NCBI RefSeq assembly: GCF_001064145.1
Contig: NZ_JVOJ01000049.1
Coordinates: 5,386-38,248, forward strand
Source of the DNA: Sanguibacter keddieii
GTDB taxonomy: Bacteria; Actinomycetota; Actinomycetes; Actinomycetales; Actinomycetaceae
DNA length: 32,863 bases
Reading direction: 5' to 3'
Of this stretch, positions 12,511 through 22,040 are shown piece by piece (position 1 is the first letter of the stretch; each line of letters begins with the position of its first letter). The notes below the pieces were generated by a model. The model saw only the letters and a program-made list of their open reading frames with translations, was not told where the DNA came from and did no database searches. Made by a program: the position numbers and the translations under genes.

Positions 12511-12559
12511 CAACGAACAAGGCCGAGGATCCGCGATGGATCCCCGGCCTCGTTCGTTG
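12511..12559. terminator. Bidirectional terminator between whiB1 and pdtaS
   Basis: A 49-nt near-palindrome lies between convergent genes. CAACGAAC pairs with GTTCGTTG at the base, GGCCG with CGGCC in the middle, and GGATCC with GGATCC around a GCGAT loop, with small internal mismatches. It can serve both strands. It contains a variant of the CGGCCTCGTT motif seen at other gene ends in the window. Confidence 0.8.
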
Positions 12560-12589
12560 ATCATTCACGCCGCCCGCGCGGTGTCCCGA

Positions 12590-14050
12590 TCAGGCGGGGT
12601 CCAGGTTGGCGTGGAGCGTCACGAGCGTGCCGCCGCCCTCACGAGGCGCCCACTCGATCGAACCCTTCAGCTCACCGCGCACCATCTGATGCACGATCTG
12701 CGTTCCCAGGCCGCTCATGGGCGTGCCCGGCACGAAGCCCACGCCATCGTCTGCGACGGTCACGGTCATGGATGTTCCCTCGCGCTCGGCGCGCACCTCG
12801 ATGAGACCGTCGCGGTCCGCGAGGCCGTGCTCGACCGAGTTCGCGACCAGCTCGTTGAGGACGGTCGCCAGGGCCTGAGCTTGGTCGGCCTGAATGGTGC
12901 CAAAGCTGCCGGTCGTGATGACCTCGACGGCGTGGTCCGTGGACGCGATCGCGCCGGCCATGCGCACGATCGTGCGTGCGACCTCGTCGAAGTCGACCGA
13001 CTCGTCCACGTTCTGCGACAGAGCTGCGTGCACGGTCGCGATGGCCTGCACGCGGCGCTCGGCCTCTGCGAGCGCCACCTTGACCGCCTCCTCGGAGGAG
13101 CGGCGCGACTGGAGGCGCAGCAGGGCGGACACGGTCTGCAGGTTGTTCTTGACGCGGTGGTGGATCTCACGGATCGTCGCGTCCTTCGTCATGAGCTCCT
13201 GCTCGTGGCGGTGGACCTCGGAGACGTCGCGCGTGAGGATGACGGCGCCCAGCCGCTTACGCCCGTTGACGAGGGGCAGGGCGCGCATGCTGACGGTGGA
13301 TGCGCGCGCGGCGATCTCGACGCGCCAGGAGGCACGGCCCATGACGACGACCGCCATGGATTCCTCGATGAGGGTGCCCTCGCCGATGACCTCGGTGATC
13401 TCCTGGGCGAGGACCTTGCCGGTCACGTGCGTGCGGATGCCGAGGCGGCGCAAGCACGACACGGCGTTGGGGGTCGCGTGCTGGACGCGGCCCTCCGCAT
13501 CCAGCAGGACGGCGCCGTCGAGGACTCGCGGGACGCCGTGGGAGGTGACCTGCGGGGTCGAGTCGTAGGGGTATTCGCCGCGCGCCATCATCTGGCACAG
13601 GGTGTCGGCCGCCGCCACGGTCCATCCTTCGAACCCGAGGGACAGACGCGGACTCGACAGGTTGGCCTCGCGCGTGACGACGGCGATGATGTGCCCGTCG
13701 CGGCACACGGGAACGCACGTTTCCATCATCGAGTAGGTGCCGGCCCAGCGGGCGGCGGGCGAGCGCACGACCTGCCCGGTCTGCAGGGCGCGCCGCAGGT
13801 CGATTTCGCGGGCGGCGGGCAGGTGGAGGCCGATGATGTCGTCCACGTGAACGGTCGTCGAGGTCGCGGGGCGGCAGTGGGCGGCCGCGATGAAGCGTCC
13901 GTCGTCGGCGGGCAGCCACAGAACCAGGTCGGCTGCCGCCAGGTCGGCGAGCACCTGCCAGTCCGCGAGGAGGAGGTGCAGCCAATCGATGTCCTGCTCC
14001 GACAACGGCGTCGAAGATGCTTCTTCAGCTAACTGCATGAGACTACGCAT
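12590..14050 (-). CDS. pdtaS: PdtaS-like sensor histidine kinase (HisKA_2 family)
   Basis: In mycobacteria PdtaS is a soluble kinase that phosphorylates PdtaR, an RNA-binding ANTAR response regulator. The 486-aa product has no membrane segment. An N-terminal GAF-like sensor (about 20-155) is followed by a PAS-like domain (about 172-275) and a HisKA_2 dimerisation/phosphoacceptor helix REIHHRVKNNLQ (His297/His298). The HATPase domain has N-box LNELVANSVEHG and G-box VADDGVGF. Length and domain order match M. tuberculosis PdtaS (501 aa), and the convergent whiB1 neighbour matches as well. No ANTAR regulator lies in this window, so the partner must be elsewhere. The start at 14050 gives MRSLMQL. 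An internal Met at 14038 is an alternative. Confidence 0.9.
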   Translation of the reverse strand: MRSLMQLAEEASSTPLSEQDIDWLHLLLADWQVLADLAAADLVLWLPADDGRFIAAAHCRPATSTTVHVDDIIGLHLPAAREIDLRRALQTGQVVRSPAARWAGTYSMMETCVPVCRDGHIIAVVTREANLSSPRLSLGFEGWTVAAADTLCQMMARGEYPYDSTPQVTSHGVPRVLDGAVLLDAEGRVQHATPNAVSCLRRLGIRTHVTGKVLAQEITEVIGEGTLIEESMAVVVMGRASWRVEIAARASTVSMRALPLVNGRKRLGAVILTRDVSEVHRHEQELMTKDATIREIHHRVKNNLQTVSALLRLQSRRSSEEAVKVALAEAERRVQAIATVHAALSQNVDESVDFDEVARTIVRMAGAIASTDHAVEVITTGSFGTIQADQAQALATVLNELVANSVEHGLADRDGLIEVRAEREGTSMTVTVADDGVGFVPGTPMSGLGTQIVHQMVRGELKGSIEWAPREGGGTLVTLHANLDPA

Positions 14051-14147
14051 GCATCTACTCTAAAGGGAGAGGGGCCGCGAGGGCGGACCTTCGTTGCAAA
14101 TGAGCGCCGGGACACGCTTCGGCGCCGCTTCTTTCGCAAGGAGAGCC

Positions 14148-14630
14148 ATGCAGTTCACGCAGTCCATTTCGTATCCCGGCACGGTCAACGAGGTCGTCGC
14201 GATGTACTTGACCCCCGCTTACCTGGAGCGACGCTTCGGCCAGTTTGTCGTGGAGGGGTCCCAGGCTGTGTCGGTGGAGGGGGAGCGCGTGTCATTCGCT
14301 GGCACCGTGCGCCCCGAGCTGATCCCGGCGGCGGCCGCGCGCTTTGTCAAGTCCGATCTGCGCATCTCTTTCACCGAGGAGTGGGCGACGAACGAGGCCG
14401 GGGCGGCCTCGCGCACCTCCGTGACCGTGGACGGCGCCCCCGTGTCCGTCGAGGCCACGTCGACGCTCACGAGCGCCGAGGCTGGAAGCGTTCGCGACGT
14501 GACCGGCAACGTGTCGGTGCGCGTGCCGCTGCTGGGCGGTCGCATTGAGAAGGAGGCGGTGGCTCACCTGGGCCGCGTCGTGGAGCGCGAGCAGGCGCTG
14601 GCCGCCAACTGGCTGGAGGAGCATCGCTGA
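14148..14630 (+). CDS. DUF2505 family protein (SRPBCC fold)
   Basis: The 160-aa product resembles the actinobacterial DUF2505 family, predicted to have a START/SRPBCC lipid- or ligand-binding fold. The N-terminus MQFTQSISYPGTVNEVVAMY is typical, and the middle has alternating beta-rich segments. The C-terminal helix contains EKEAVAHLGRVVEREQALAANWL. The ATG at 14148 is chosen because AAGGAG precedes it closely. A frame open from 14094 has no such site. No enzymatic role is known. It is divergent from pdtaS and followed by a strong terminator, so it is probably monocistronic. Confidence 0.85.
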   Translation: MQFTQSISYPGTVNEVVAMYLTPAYLERRFGQFVVEGSQAVSVEGERVSFAGTVRPELIPAAAARFVKSDLRISFTEEWATNEAGAASRTSVTVDGAPVSVEATSTLTSAEAGSVRDVTGNVSVRVPLLGGRIEKEAVAHLGRVVEREQALAANWLEEHR

Positions 14631-14655
14631 ACCTTCGCTACGCTCTGCGAGGAAA

Positions 14656-14690
14656 CCCGCCCGCCCGGCGCATGTTGCCGGGCGGGCGGG
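14656..14690 (+). terminator. Terminator of the DUF2505 gene
   Basis: A perfect 14-bp stem (14656-14669 with 14677-14690) around a 7-nt loop is followed by GTCTTTTC. This is a classical intrinsic terminator. Its stem occupies the place where the -35 region of the osmC promoter would lie. Confidence 0.88.
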
Positions 14691-14702
14691 GTCTTTTCGC
14701 GC

Positions 14703-14708
14703 CACAAT
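14703..14708 (+). promoter_or_regulatory. Putative -10 box for a leaderless osmC transcript
   Basis: CACAAT lies 7 nt before the ATG at 14716, and no Shine-Dalgarno sequence is present. The fit to TANNNT is imperfect because the first base is C. Confidence 0.4.
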
Positions 14709-14715
14709 AGGTGCC

Positions 14716-15141
14716 ATGAGTGATACCCCTAAGTCTCTGTACATGCAGCGTACGGGCGTGCGTCAGTACGTCGCCCGCAACCAGGACGGCGCCGAGATCC
14801 GCATCGGTCACGGCCCCGGCCTCTTCTCCCCCGGCGACCTGCTCAAGCTCGCGATCGCGGGCTGCAACGCGATGAGCTCGGATGCCCGCATGGCGGCTCG
14901 CCTGGGCGACGATTTCGAGCAGTTCGTCGGCGTCTCCGGCGACTACGACCAGCAGAATGATCGTTTCACGCACGTGGACGTCGAGCTGGTCCAGGACATG
15001 TCTGCCCTGTCCGACGAGGAGATCGAGGATCTCAAGCGTCGCGCCGATGCCGCAATCAAGCGCAACTGCACGATCGAGCACTCGGTCGTCGACCAGGCGC
15101 TGCCGGCCTCGCACACGTGGACGAACGAGCGGCTCAACTGA
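14716..15141 (+). CDS. OsmC/Ohr family protein
   Basis: OsmC/Ohr proteins are thiol peroxidases that reduce organic hydroperoxides with two conserved cysteines. The 141-aa product has [20 protein letters not shown] in the first half and RNCTIEHSV in the second. These fit the family's two active-site cysteines (about Cys55 and Cys117) and its central helix. The ATG at 14716 gives [15 protein letters not shown] longer frame from 14545 runs through the upstream terminator and is rejected. The stop is followed after one base by the thyA GTG, so it heads a three-gene unit osmC-thyA-folA. Distinct OsmC subfamilies exist and the exact substrate is unknown. Confidence 0.88.
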   Translation: MSDTPKSLYMQRTGVRQYVARNQDGAEIRIGHGPGLFSPGDLLKLAIAGCNAMSSDARMAARLGDDFEQFVGVSGDYDQQNDRFTHVDVELVQDMSALSDEEIEDLKRRADAAIKRNCTIEHSVVDQALPASHTWTNERLN

Positions 15142-15142
15142 C

Positions 15143-15946
15143 GTGAGCGCCGTCGACCGCCAGTACGAGGACCTGCTGGCGCGCATTATGCGTGAGGGCA
15201 CCCCCAAGGGTGACCGCACCGGCACGGGCACGCGTTCCCTGTTTGGGGCGCAGCTGCGCTACGACCTGTCCAAGGGCTTCCCGCTGATCACGACGAAGCG
15301 TGTGCACCTCAAGTCGGTGGTCGGCGAACTCCTGTGGTTCCTGTCGGGGTCGTCGAACGTGTCCTGGCTCCAGGACAACGGGATCCGCATCTGGAACGAG
15401 TGGGCGGACGAAGACGGCGAGCTGGGCCCGGTATACGGCGTCCAGTGGCGTTCGTGGAACGCCGGGGACGGTCGCCATATTGACCAGATCTCTCAGGTCC
15501 TCGAGACGCTGAAGACGAACCCGGATTCGCGCCGCATGGTGGTCTCCGCGTGGAACGTCGGCGACCTGCCGCAGATGGCGCTCGAGCCCTGCCACGCGTT
15601 CTTCCAGCTGTACGTGGCCGACGGCCGCCTGTCGCTGCAGCTCTACCAGCGCAGCGCGGACATGTTCCTGGGCGTGCCATTCAACATCGCGTCGTACTCG
15701 CTGCTCACCCACATGTTCGCCCAGCAGGCGGGCCTGGAAGTCGGCGACTTCATTTGGACGGGCGGGGACTGCCACATCTACTCCAACCACACGGAGCAGG
15801 TGAGCGAGCAGCTGAGCCGCGAGCCGTACCCGTTCCCGCGTCTGGAGCTCGCGAAGGCTCCCTCGATGTTCGAGTACTCCTTCGACGATATTTCGGTGAC
15901 GGACTACCAGCATCACCCCACGATCAAGGCTCCGGTCGCGGTATGA
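15143..15946 (+). CDS. thyA: Thymidylate synthase
   Basis: ThyA methylates dUMP to dTMP using methylene-tetrahydrofolate, producing dihydrofolate. The 267-aa product has [11 protein letters not shown] (phosphate-binding Arg), the catalytic Cys150 in [29 protein letters not shown] and DCHIYSNH. Its size matches E. coli ThyA (264 aa). The GTG start at 15143 gives [14 protein letters not shown] and lies one base after the osmC stop, so translation is probably coupled. An upstream frame to 14882 overlaps osmC and is not credible. The stop overlaps the folA ATG (ATGA). The pairing with dihydrofolate reductase is functionally direct, since DHFR recycles the dihydrofolate made here. Confidence 0.97.
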   Translation: MSAVDRQYEDLLARIMREGTPKGDRTGTGTRSLFGAQLRYDLSKGFPLITTKRVHLKSVVGELLWFLSGSSNVSWLQDNGIRIWNEWADEDGELGPVYGVQWRSWNAGDGRHIDQISQVLETLKTNPDSRRMVVSAWNVGDLPQMALEPCHAFFQLYVADGRLSLQLYQRSADMFLGVPFNIASYSLLTHMFAQQAGLEVGDFIWTGGDCHIYSNHTEQVSEQLSREPYPFPRLELAKAPSMFEYSFDDISVTDYQHHPTIKAPVAV

Positions 15947-16476
15947 CGAAGCTGGGAGCGATTTGGGCGCAGGATTGCAACGGGATCATCGGGACTGGCA
16001 CGGCCATGTCCTGGCATGTTCCCGCTGATTTCCGGCACTTCAAGGCCTCCACGATGGGCTGCCCGATCATCATGGGTCGCCGCTCGTGGGAGGCTCTCGG
16101 GCGCGCCCTGCCGGGACGCACGAACATCGTCATCACCCGCAGGTCCGGGTACGAGGCCGAGGGCGCTCTCATCGTTTCCTCCGTCGATGAGGCGCTTCAG
16201 ATCGCACGCGAGGAAACGGCGCGTACGGACGCCCCCTACATCTGGATCACGGGCGGGGCGCAGCTCTACGCGCAGACCCTTCCCCTCCTCGACGAGGCCG
16301 TGGTGACCGACCTGGAGCTGGACGTGGCCGCGAGCGCGCCCGAGGGTTCGACCTTCGTGTACGCGCCGCCGCTGGATCCGGCGCTGTGGCACAGGGACGA
16401 GGCGCGCAGCGACGCCGAGTGGCGTGAGCGTTCCGGGGACGCTCGCTGGAAGGTGAGCACCTGGGTGCAGCGCTAA
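15943..16476 (+). CDS. folA: Dihydrofolate reductase
   Basis: DHFR reduces dihydrofolate to tetrahydrofolate with NADPH and is the target of trimethoprim. The 177-aa product has [13 protein letters not shown] at the N-terminus and [13 protein letters not shown] with the catalytic acid Asp29. [16 protein letters not shown] (NADPH adenosine-phosphate site) and the [23 protein letters not shown] block follow. The ATG overlaps the thyA stop by four bases, so the two are co-translated. Length is slightly above E. coli FolA (159 aa). It is the final gene of the unit and is followed by a terminator. Confidence 0.96.
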   Translation: MTKLGAIWAQDCNGIIGTGTAMSWHVPADFRHFKASTMGCPIIMGRRSWEALGRALPGRTNIVITRRSGYEAEGALIVSSVDEALQIAREETARTDAPYIWITGGAQLYAQTLPLLDEAVVTDLELDVAASAPEGSTFVYAPPLDPALWHRDEARSDAEWRERSGDARWKVSTWVQR

Positions 16477-16509
16477 GCGACGCTCCCCCCGTTTCGATAC
16501 CTGTCCGGC

Positions 16510-16536
16510 AAGGCCCCGCGCATCGCGCGGGGCCTT
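16510..16536 (+). terminator. Terminator of the osmC-thyA-folA unit
   Basis: AAGGCCCCGCGC (16510-16521) pairs perfectly with 16525-16536 around a very short loop that probably opens to five bases or more. The T-tract after it is poor. It ends only 5 bp before the -10-like TAGGAT of the MFS gene. Confidence 0.75.
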
Positions 16537-16541
16537 CGTCG

Positions 16542-16547
16542 TAGGAT
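16542..16547 (+). promoter_or_regulatory. Putative -10 box for a leaderless MFS transcript
   Basis: TAGGAT sits 5 nt before the GTG at 16553. No Shine-Dalgarno sequence is present. The upstream terminator covers the -35 position. Confidence 0.5.
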
Positions 16548-16552
16548 GCACT

Positions 16553-17890
16553 GTGCCCTCATCACCTTTGCTGACGAATCCGACGCTGCGCGCGCTCGTG
16601 GCGATCGCGCTGTTTACGTACACGGCGCAGAACATGCTCAACGTGTCGATCGCTCCCCTGTCGCGTGCCCTGAACCTGCCCGAGTGGATCGTGGGCGCGG
16701 CCGTGTCGTTGGCGGCCGCCGCGGTGACGGCGCTCAGCCAGTTCTGGGGGCGCCGCTCGATCGCCTGGGGACGCAGGCGCGTCATCCTGTTGGCGCTGTT
16801 CTTGGCGCTCACGGCGGGTACGCTTTTTTCGGCGGCCGTGTGGGCGCGAGCGGCCGGTTACATCGGCGCTTTCCTCGCGGCGGGTGCCATTATGACGGCG
16901 CGCGGCCCCTTCTTCGGCGCGGCCGTCGCGGCGATCCCACCGACGGGCCAGGCCCTCGTCGCCGAGGTGACCCCCGACGAGGCCTCGCGCGTGCGCGGCA
17001 CGTCCGCGTTCTCCGGCGCGATCAACCTGTCCGTCATGGTCGGCTCCCTCGTCTCCTCGGCGCTGGGAGCCTGGTGGATCTTCGGCCCCGTGCACGCCAC
17101 CCCGATCTTCGTCCTCATCGCCCTGGCCATCGCCCTCATCTGGCTGCCCCGCGACGGAGCCTCCACACGCCCGAGGAGGCACCTGCCCCGCCTGACGGCC
17201 AAGGACACGCAACCCGAGCAGGCGGCCCCGGCCTCGTCGACGGAATCGGCGGACACGAACACCGCGAGCGAGGCGACGGCCACCGCCGAACTGCCACCGC
17301 GCGTGCGGTGGACCGACCGGCGCATTGCCCCGTGGATCGCTTCGGTGTTCGGCATCTACTTCGCGAATGGCGTCGTTCAGATCACGATGGGTTTTCTCGT
17401 CCAGGACCGCGGCGGACTCGATCCCGCGCCCGCCGTATCCGTGACCGCCCTCATGCTGCTGGCCAACGCCGCCGGAGCCATGCTCATGCAGCTGATCGTC
17501 GTGCCGCGCCTGGGGTGGAGTCCACGCAGACTGCTGCGCGCCGGCATGACGCTCGCCCTCGTGGCTCTCACGTGCCTGACGATCGCGCCGTCGCTGTGGG
17601 CGCTGGCCGCCTCGACGTTCGCGATGGGCGTTGCCTCGGGCATGGCCTCTCCCGGCTACTCGGCGGGCGCGTCCCTGGCGGTGAGCGCGCGCGAGCAGGG
17701 CGGCATCGCCGGAGTCATCAACGCGACCGGCGCGATCACGTGGATCGTGGCCCCCGTGAGCGCCACGGCCCTGTACGGCTGGAAACCGCTGTCGCCCTTC
17801 CTGCTGGCACTCTCACTGGTCGCCCTGTCGTGCGCGTGCGCCTGGTGGCTCCTGCACCGCGCTGATCTCGAGGCCCGCGCGCGCGATTAG
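16553..17890 (+). CDS. Major facilitator superfamily transporter
   Basis: The 445-aa product is strongly hydrophobic with about 12 predicted membrane helices in two halves. They are joined by a hydrophilic loop (about residues 205-255, rich in Thr, Ala and Glu), the usual MFS plan. RRSIAWGRRRVILL after helix 2 fits the conserved cytoplasmic loop 2-3 motif. It is probably a proton-coupled exporter or drug-efflux type, but the substrate cannot be told. The GTG start gives MPSSPLLTNPTLRALVAIAL and is supported by TAGGAT five bases upstream. It lies between the folA terminator and the fumC promoter, so it is a single-gene unit. Confidence 0.88.
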   Translation: MPSSPLLTNPTLRALVAIALFTYTAQNMLNVSIAPLSRALNLPEWIVGAAVSLAAAAVTALSQFWGRRSIAWGRRRVILLALFLALTAGTLFSAAVWARAAGYIGAFLAAGAIMTARGPFFGAAVAAIPPTGQALVAEVTPDEASRVRGTSAFSGAINLSVMVGSLVSSALGAWWIFGPVHATPIFVLIALAIALIWLPRDGASTRPRRHLPRLTAKDTQPEQAAPASSTESADTNTASEATATAELPPRVRWTDRRIAPWIASVFGIYFANGVVQITMGFLVQDRGGLDPAPAVSVTALMLLANAAGAMLMQLIVVPRLGWSPRRLLRAGMTLALVALTCLTIAPSLWALAASTFAMGVASGMASPGYSAGASLAVSAREQGGIAGVINATGAITWIVAPVSATALYGWKPLSPFLLALSLVALSCACAWWLLHRADLEARARD

Positions 17891-17935
17891 GCGCGACTAG
17901 GACGAGTGCCCCACGCCTCAGTGCGCGTGCGGCGC

Positions 17936-17970
17936 TATCCTAGGAGGGTACGTAAGCCCTACGCAAAGGA
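17936..17970 (+). promoter_or_regulatory. fumC -10 box and ribosome-binding site
   Basis: TATCCT at 17936-17941 is a plausible -10 box. AAAGGAG at about 17964-17970 lies 7 nt before the GTG at 17978. This leader contrasts with the leader-free starts at neighbouring genes. Confidence 0.5.
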
Positions 17971-17977
17971 GCCACCT

Positions 17978-19387
<1,410 letters not shown>

Positions 19388-19410
19388 TCCACTCGCCGCA
19401 CTGACGCCTC

Positions 19411-19444
19411 GGCCCCGGCCTCGTTCATTTTCGAGGTCGGGGCC
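19411..19444 (+). terminator. fumC terminator carrying the GGCCCCGGCCTCG motif
   Basis: GGCCCCGGCCTCG (19411-19423) pairs with CGAGGTCGGGGCC (19432-19444) with one G-T wobble and an 8-nt loop. GTTTGCG follows. It is the clearest member of a recurring terminator family in this window. Confidence 0.88.
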
Positions 19445-19447
19445 GTT

Positions 19448-19497
19448 TGCGTCTGAGCGAGGCCGGTGCCGGCTGCGTCTGAGCGAGGCCGGTGCCG
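19448..19497 (+). repeat. Two tandem copies of a 24-bp repeat (period 26)
   Basis: Identical 24-bp units lie at 19448-19471 and 19474-19497, each containing GAGCGAGGCCGGTGCCG. The GAGGCCGG core resembles half of the adjacent terminator, so the tandem may have arisen from it. No coding role is seen. Confidence 0.85.
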
Positions 19498-19510
19498 ACA
19501 CAATCGAGCT

Positions 19511-19555
19511 CCGCCCCCCGTCGCCCCCGTCGCCGTCGCCCCCGTCGCCGCCGTC
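19511..19555 (+). repeat. Simple-sequence tract of GTCGCC/CCC units
   Basis: About 45 bp consist of irregular GTCGCC and CCCCCGTCGCC units. It is non-coding by context and prone to slippage. Confidence 0.7.
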
Positions 19556-19588
19556 AACCGACACCATCAACACGGTTCCCCAACAATG

Positions 19589-19693
19589 TCGCACGTAATT
19601 CCCCAACCTATCCTTCAAGTTTTGAATGCACATCGTTGGCATTTCAAGGAAAAAAGTAGCACTCTAAAACTGACCCAATGAAATTACGTGCGA
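19589..19693. repeat. 105-bp AT-rich element with 12-bp terminal inverted repeats
   Basis: TCGCACGTAATT (19589-19600) is matched by AATTACGTGCGA (19682-19693). The interior is AT-rich compared with its surroundings and contains a partial hairpin (TTGAATGC / GCATTTCAA). It could be a MITE-like remnant or a structured or regulatory element. No coding signal is convincing, and the remaining 19694-19791 shows nothing further. Confidence 0.5.
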
Positions 19694-19791
19694 AATTTCT
19701 AGGCGACCACGGTAGTGGCTGGTTCGGCAGACGCCTTCCCTGATCACACGGGGAAACTCGCACGTTAACCCGCCACACCGCACGGAATCAT

Positions 19792-20589
19792 TTAGCCCTG
19801 AGCGCGCGCCCGGCGCATCTTCAGGATCGTGGAGACGATGATGGAGAGCAGGAAGATGTTGAAGAGGATCGCGCCGACACTCGGGGACACGAGCGTGGCG
19901 ACGAGGCGTCCGGCGGGGGCCGTGGCCGCGGCGGATGCGCCGACGATGAGGCCGACGCGCAGGTCGACCATGCGGTGGCGCAGGTTGGTGACAGTGCCGG
20001 CGATGCCGGTGGGGATCATGACGAGGAGGGACGTGCCGCGCGCGATCAGGTCTCCCGCGCCGACGGCGAGTTCCATGCCGGGCACGATGACGGATCCGCC
20101 GCCCACGCCGACCAGGCCGGAGAGGATGCCGGCACATAGGCCGACCAGGATCATGAGGGCGCACGAGGCCGGGGTCAGCGACACGGTTCCCTCTCGCGTG
20201 GGGACGTGCAGGTATTGGGAGACGATGACGAAGACAGTGAAGCCGATGAGGATCCAGGGCAGCGCGGGTGCAGGGAGGCGGCGCAGGAACCACACGCCGA
20301 TCTGGGAGCCCGCGAGCGCGCCGACGACGAGGAGGGCGGCGCCCGCCCAGGAGACCTCGCCGTGCAGGGCGTAGGTGCCTGAGCCGACGGCGGCGGTGAC
20401 GATGATGGCGGCAAGGGAGGTGGCCGAGGCGCGACGCTGATCCATGCCCAGGACGGCCATGAGGGCGGGGACGATGACGAGGCCGCCTCCCACCCCGAAC
20501 AGTCCGGAGAGGAAGCCCGCGCCCACGCCTGTGGCGATGACGAGGAGGATACGGCGCAGGGTGAGGGGCTGGGAGTCGGTGTTGGCCAT
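19792..20589 (-). CDS. TauE/SafE family sulfite/anion permease
   Basis: TauE/SafE proteins are membrane permeases for small anions such as sulfite, sulfoacetate or thiosulfate. The 265-aa product has about eight hydrophobic helices. It carries the family's internal duplication, visible as GLFGVGGGLVIVP near residue 25 and GLVGVGGGSVIVP near residue 150. The ATG at 20589 lies 6 nt after TACAGT on the minus strand with no Shine-Dalgarno sequence, so it is probably leaderless. A longer frame in another phase (to 20806) lacks membrane segments and is a shadow. No sulfur-metabolism gene is adjacent, so the substrate is unknown. Confidence 0.9.
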   Translation of the reverse strand: MANTDSQPLTLRRILLVIATGVGAGFLSGLFGVGGGLVIVPALMAVLGMDQRRASATSLAAIIVTAAVGSGTYALHGEVSWAGAALLVVGALAGSQIGVWFLRRLPAPALPWILIGFTVFVIVSQYLHVPTREGTVSLTPASCALMILVGLCAGILSGLVGVGGGSVIVPGMELAVGAGDLIARGTSLLVMIPTGIAGTVTNLRHRMVDLRVGLIVGASAAATAPAGRLVATLVSPSVGAILFNIFLLSIIVSTILKMRRARAQG

Positions 20590-20595
20590 ACTTCA

Positions 20596-20601
20596 ACTGT
20601 A
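20596..20601 (-). promoter_or_regulatory. Putative -10 box for a leaderless TauE/SafE transcript
   Basis: TACAGT on the minus strand lies 6 nt before the ATG at 20589. There is no Shine-Dalgarno sequence. Confidence 0.45.
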
Positions 20602-20718
20602 GTCTCGCGCCGGTTTGTGTTCCGGGACTGAGCTTCACCAGGCGCGAAACGGGTGTCCATGCCCTGTTCGCGGACCCACGGGCGGGCGTAGACTCCTCGC
20701 ATCGACGAAAGGAAAGCG

Positions 20719-21270
20719 ATGTCCAACGTTTTAGTTGTGTCGGGCCACCCGCGCACCGGCGATGATTCGGTGGCGAATAAGACGATCCTGGAGGAGCTGG
20801 CGTCACTGCTTCCGGGCGTCAAGATTGATCATCTTGACGAGTTGTATCCCGATTACGTGTTTGATGTTGAGGCGGAGCAGGAAAAGCTTCGCAACGCGGA
20901 CGTCATCGTGCTGCAGTATCCGCTGTGGTGGTACGGCTGGCCGGCACTCCTTCAGAAGTGGATGGAGGACGTGTTTGTGCGTGGTTTCAGCCACGGGTCT
21001 ACGGGGACGGCGCTGCGCGGTAAGAAGCTGGTGGTGTCGGTGACGACGGGGGCTCCGCAGGCTTACTACGCGGCGGATTCCGTCGATTTCAACGACTTGC
21101 TGACGCCCGCGACGGCGACGTGTGCGCTGACGGGCATGGAGTTTGCGGGAAGCCTGCCCCTGTACGGGGTTTCCTACGCGAATCGCACGGATGAGGCGGC
21201 GCGCGCCGACATGGTGGAGCGCTCGCGCGAGCACGCAAAACGCCTCGCGGAGTTCGTCTCCTCCCTCTAA
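20719..21270 (+). CDS. NAD(P)H-dependent oxidoreductase, flavodoxin-like fold
   Basis: The 183-aa product fits the Flavodoxin_2 family (MdaB/KefF/quinone reductase type), which use FMN or FAD to pass two electrons from NAD(P)H to quinones or other acceptors. It begins MSNVLVVSGHPRTGDDSVANK, a flavin-phosphate loop. VIVLQYPLWWYGWPALLQKW and FVRGFSHG follow, with VSVTTGAP in the third flavin loop. The ATG is preceded by GAAAGGA at good spacing. It is divergent from the permease gene with 129 bp between, and followed by a terminator. The physiological substrate is unknown. Confidence 0.9.
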   Translation: MSNVLVVSGHPRTGDDSVANKTILEELASLLPGVKIDHLDELYPDYVFDVEAEQEKLRNADVIVLQYPLWWYGWPALLQKWMEDVFVRGFSHGSTGTALRGKKLVVSVTTGAPQAYYAADSVDFNDLLTPATATCALTGMEFAGSLPLYGVSYANRTDEAARADMVERSREHAKRLAEFVSSL

Positions 21271-21310
21271 GCTTGCGCTCCCCTGCGGTCAGGCAGAGCG
21301 TGACACCCAG

Positions 21311-21340
21311 CCCCCGGCCTCATCGTCACGAGGCCGGGGG
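21311..21340 (+). terminator. Terminator of the oxidoreductase gene
   Basis: CCCCCGGCCTC (21311-21321) pairs perfectly with GAGGCCGGGGG (21330-21340) around an 8-nt loop. It is followed by CGTTTCTCGT. It is another member of the recurrent GGCCTCG terminator family. Confidence 0.88.
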
Positions 21341-21364
21341 CGTTTCTCGTGGCTGAGGCTCCTT

Positions 21365-21370
21365 TAGGAT
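21365..21370 (+). promoter_or_regulatory. Putative -10 box for a leaderless membrane-protein transcript
   Basis: TAGGAT lies 6 nt before the ATG at 21377. No Shine-Dalgarno sequence is present. Confidence 0.5.
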
Positions 21371-21376
21371 GGCGGC

Positions 21377-21943
<567 letters not shown>

Positions 21944-22002
21944 TCCGTTTTCCCAGGAGCGGCTTCAGCTACTCCCCTGCCGCTAGACAACAAGCGAAAA
22001 CT

Positions 22003-22034
22003 GGCCCCGACCTCGACATTACGAGGCCGGGGCC
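22003..22034. terminator. Bidirectional terminator between the membrane protein gene and hsdR
   Basis: GGCCCCGACCTCG (22003-22015) pairs with CGAGGCCGGGGCC (22022-22034) with one wobble and a 6-nt loop. On the minus side AGTTTTCGCTTG follows. The hairpin lies 6 bp past the hsdR stop and serves convergent genes. Confidence 0.85.
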
Positions 22035-22040
22035 GGTTCG

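Noticed and set aside
12347-14032. A 561-aa open frame on the + strand opposite the histidine kinase gene
   Set aside because: It is antisense to a clear PdtaS-like gene and has a low-complexity His/Arg/Gly/Val composition. It is a shadow of high GC content.
16519-16524. A -35 box for the MFS gene
   Set aside because: The position lies inside the upstream terminator stem and does not resemble TTGACA. Only the -10 hexamer is claimed.
19664-20806. A 380-aa minus-strand frame overlapping the TauE/SafE gene
   Set aside because: It is Arg/His/Pro-rich in another phase. The 265-aa frame has membrane helices and the duplicated GVGGG motif.
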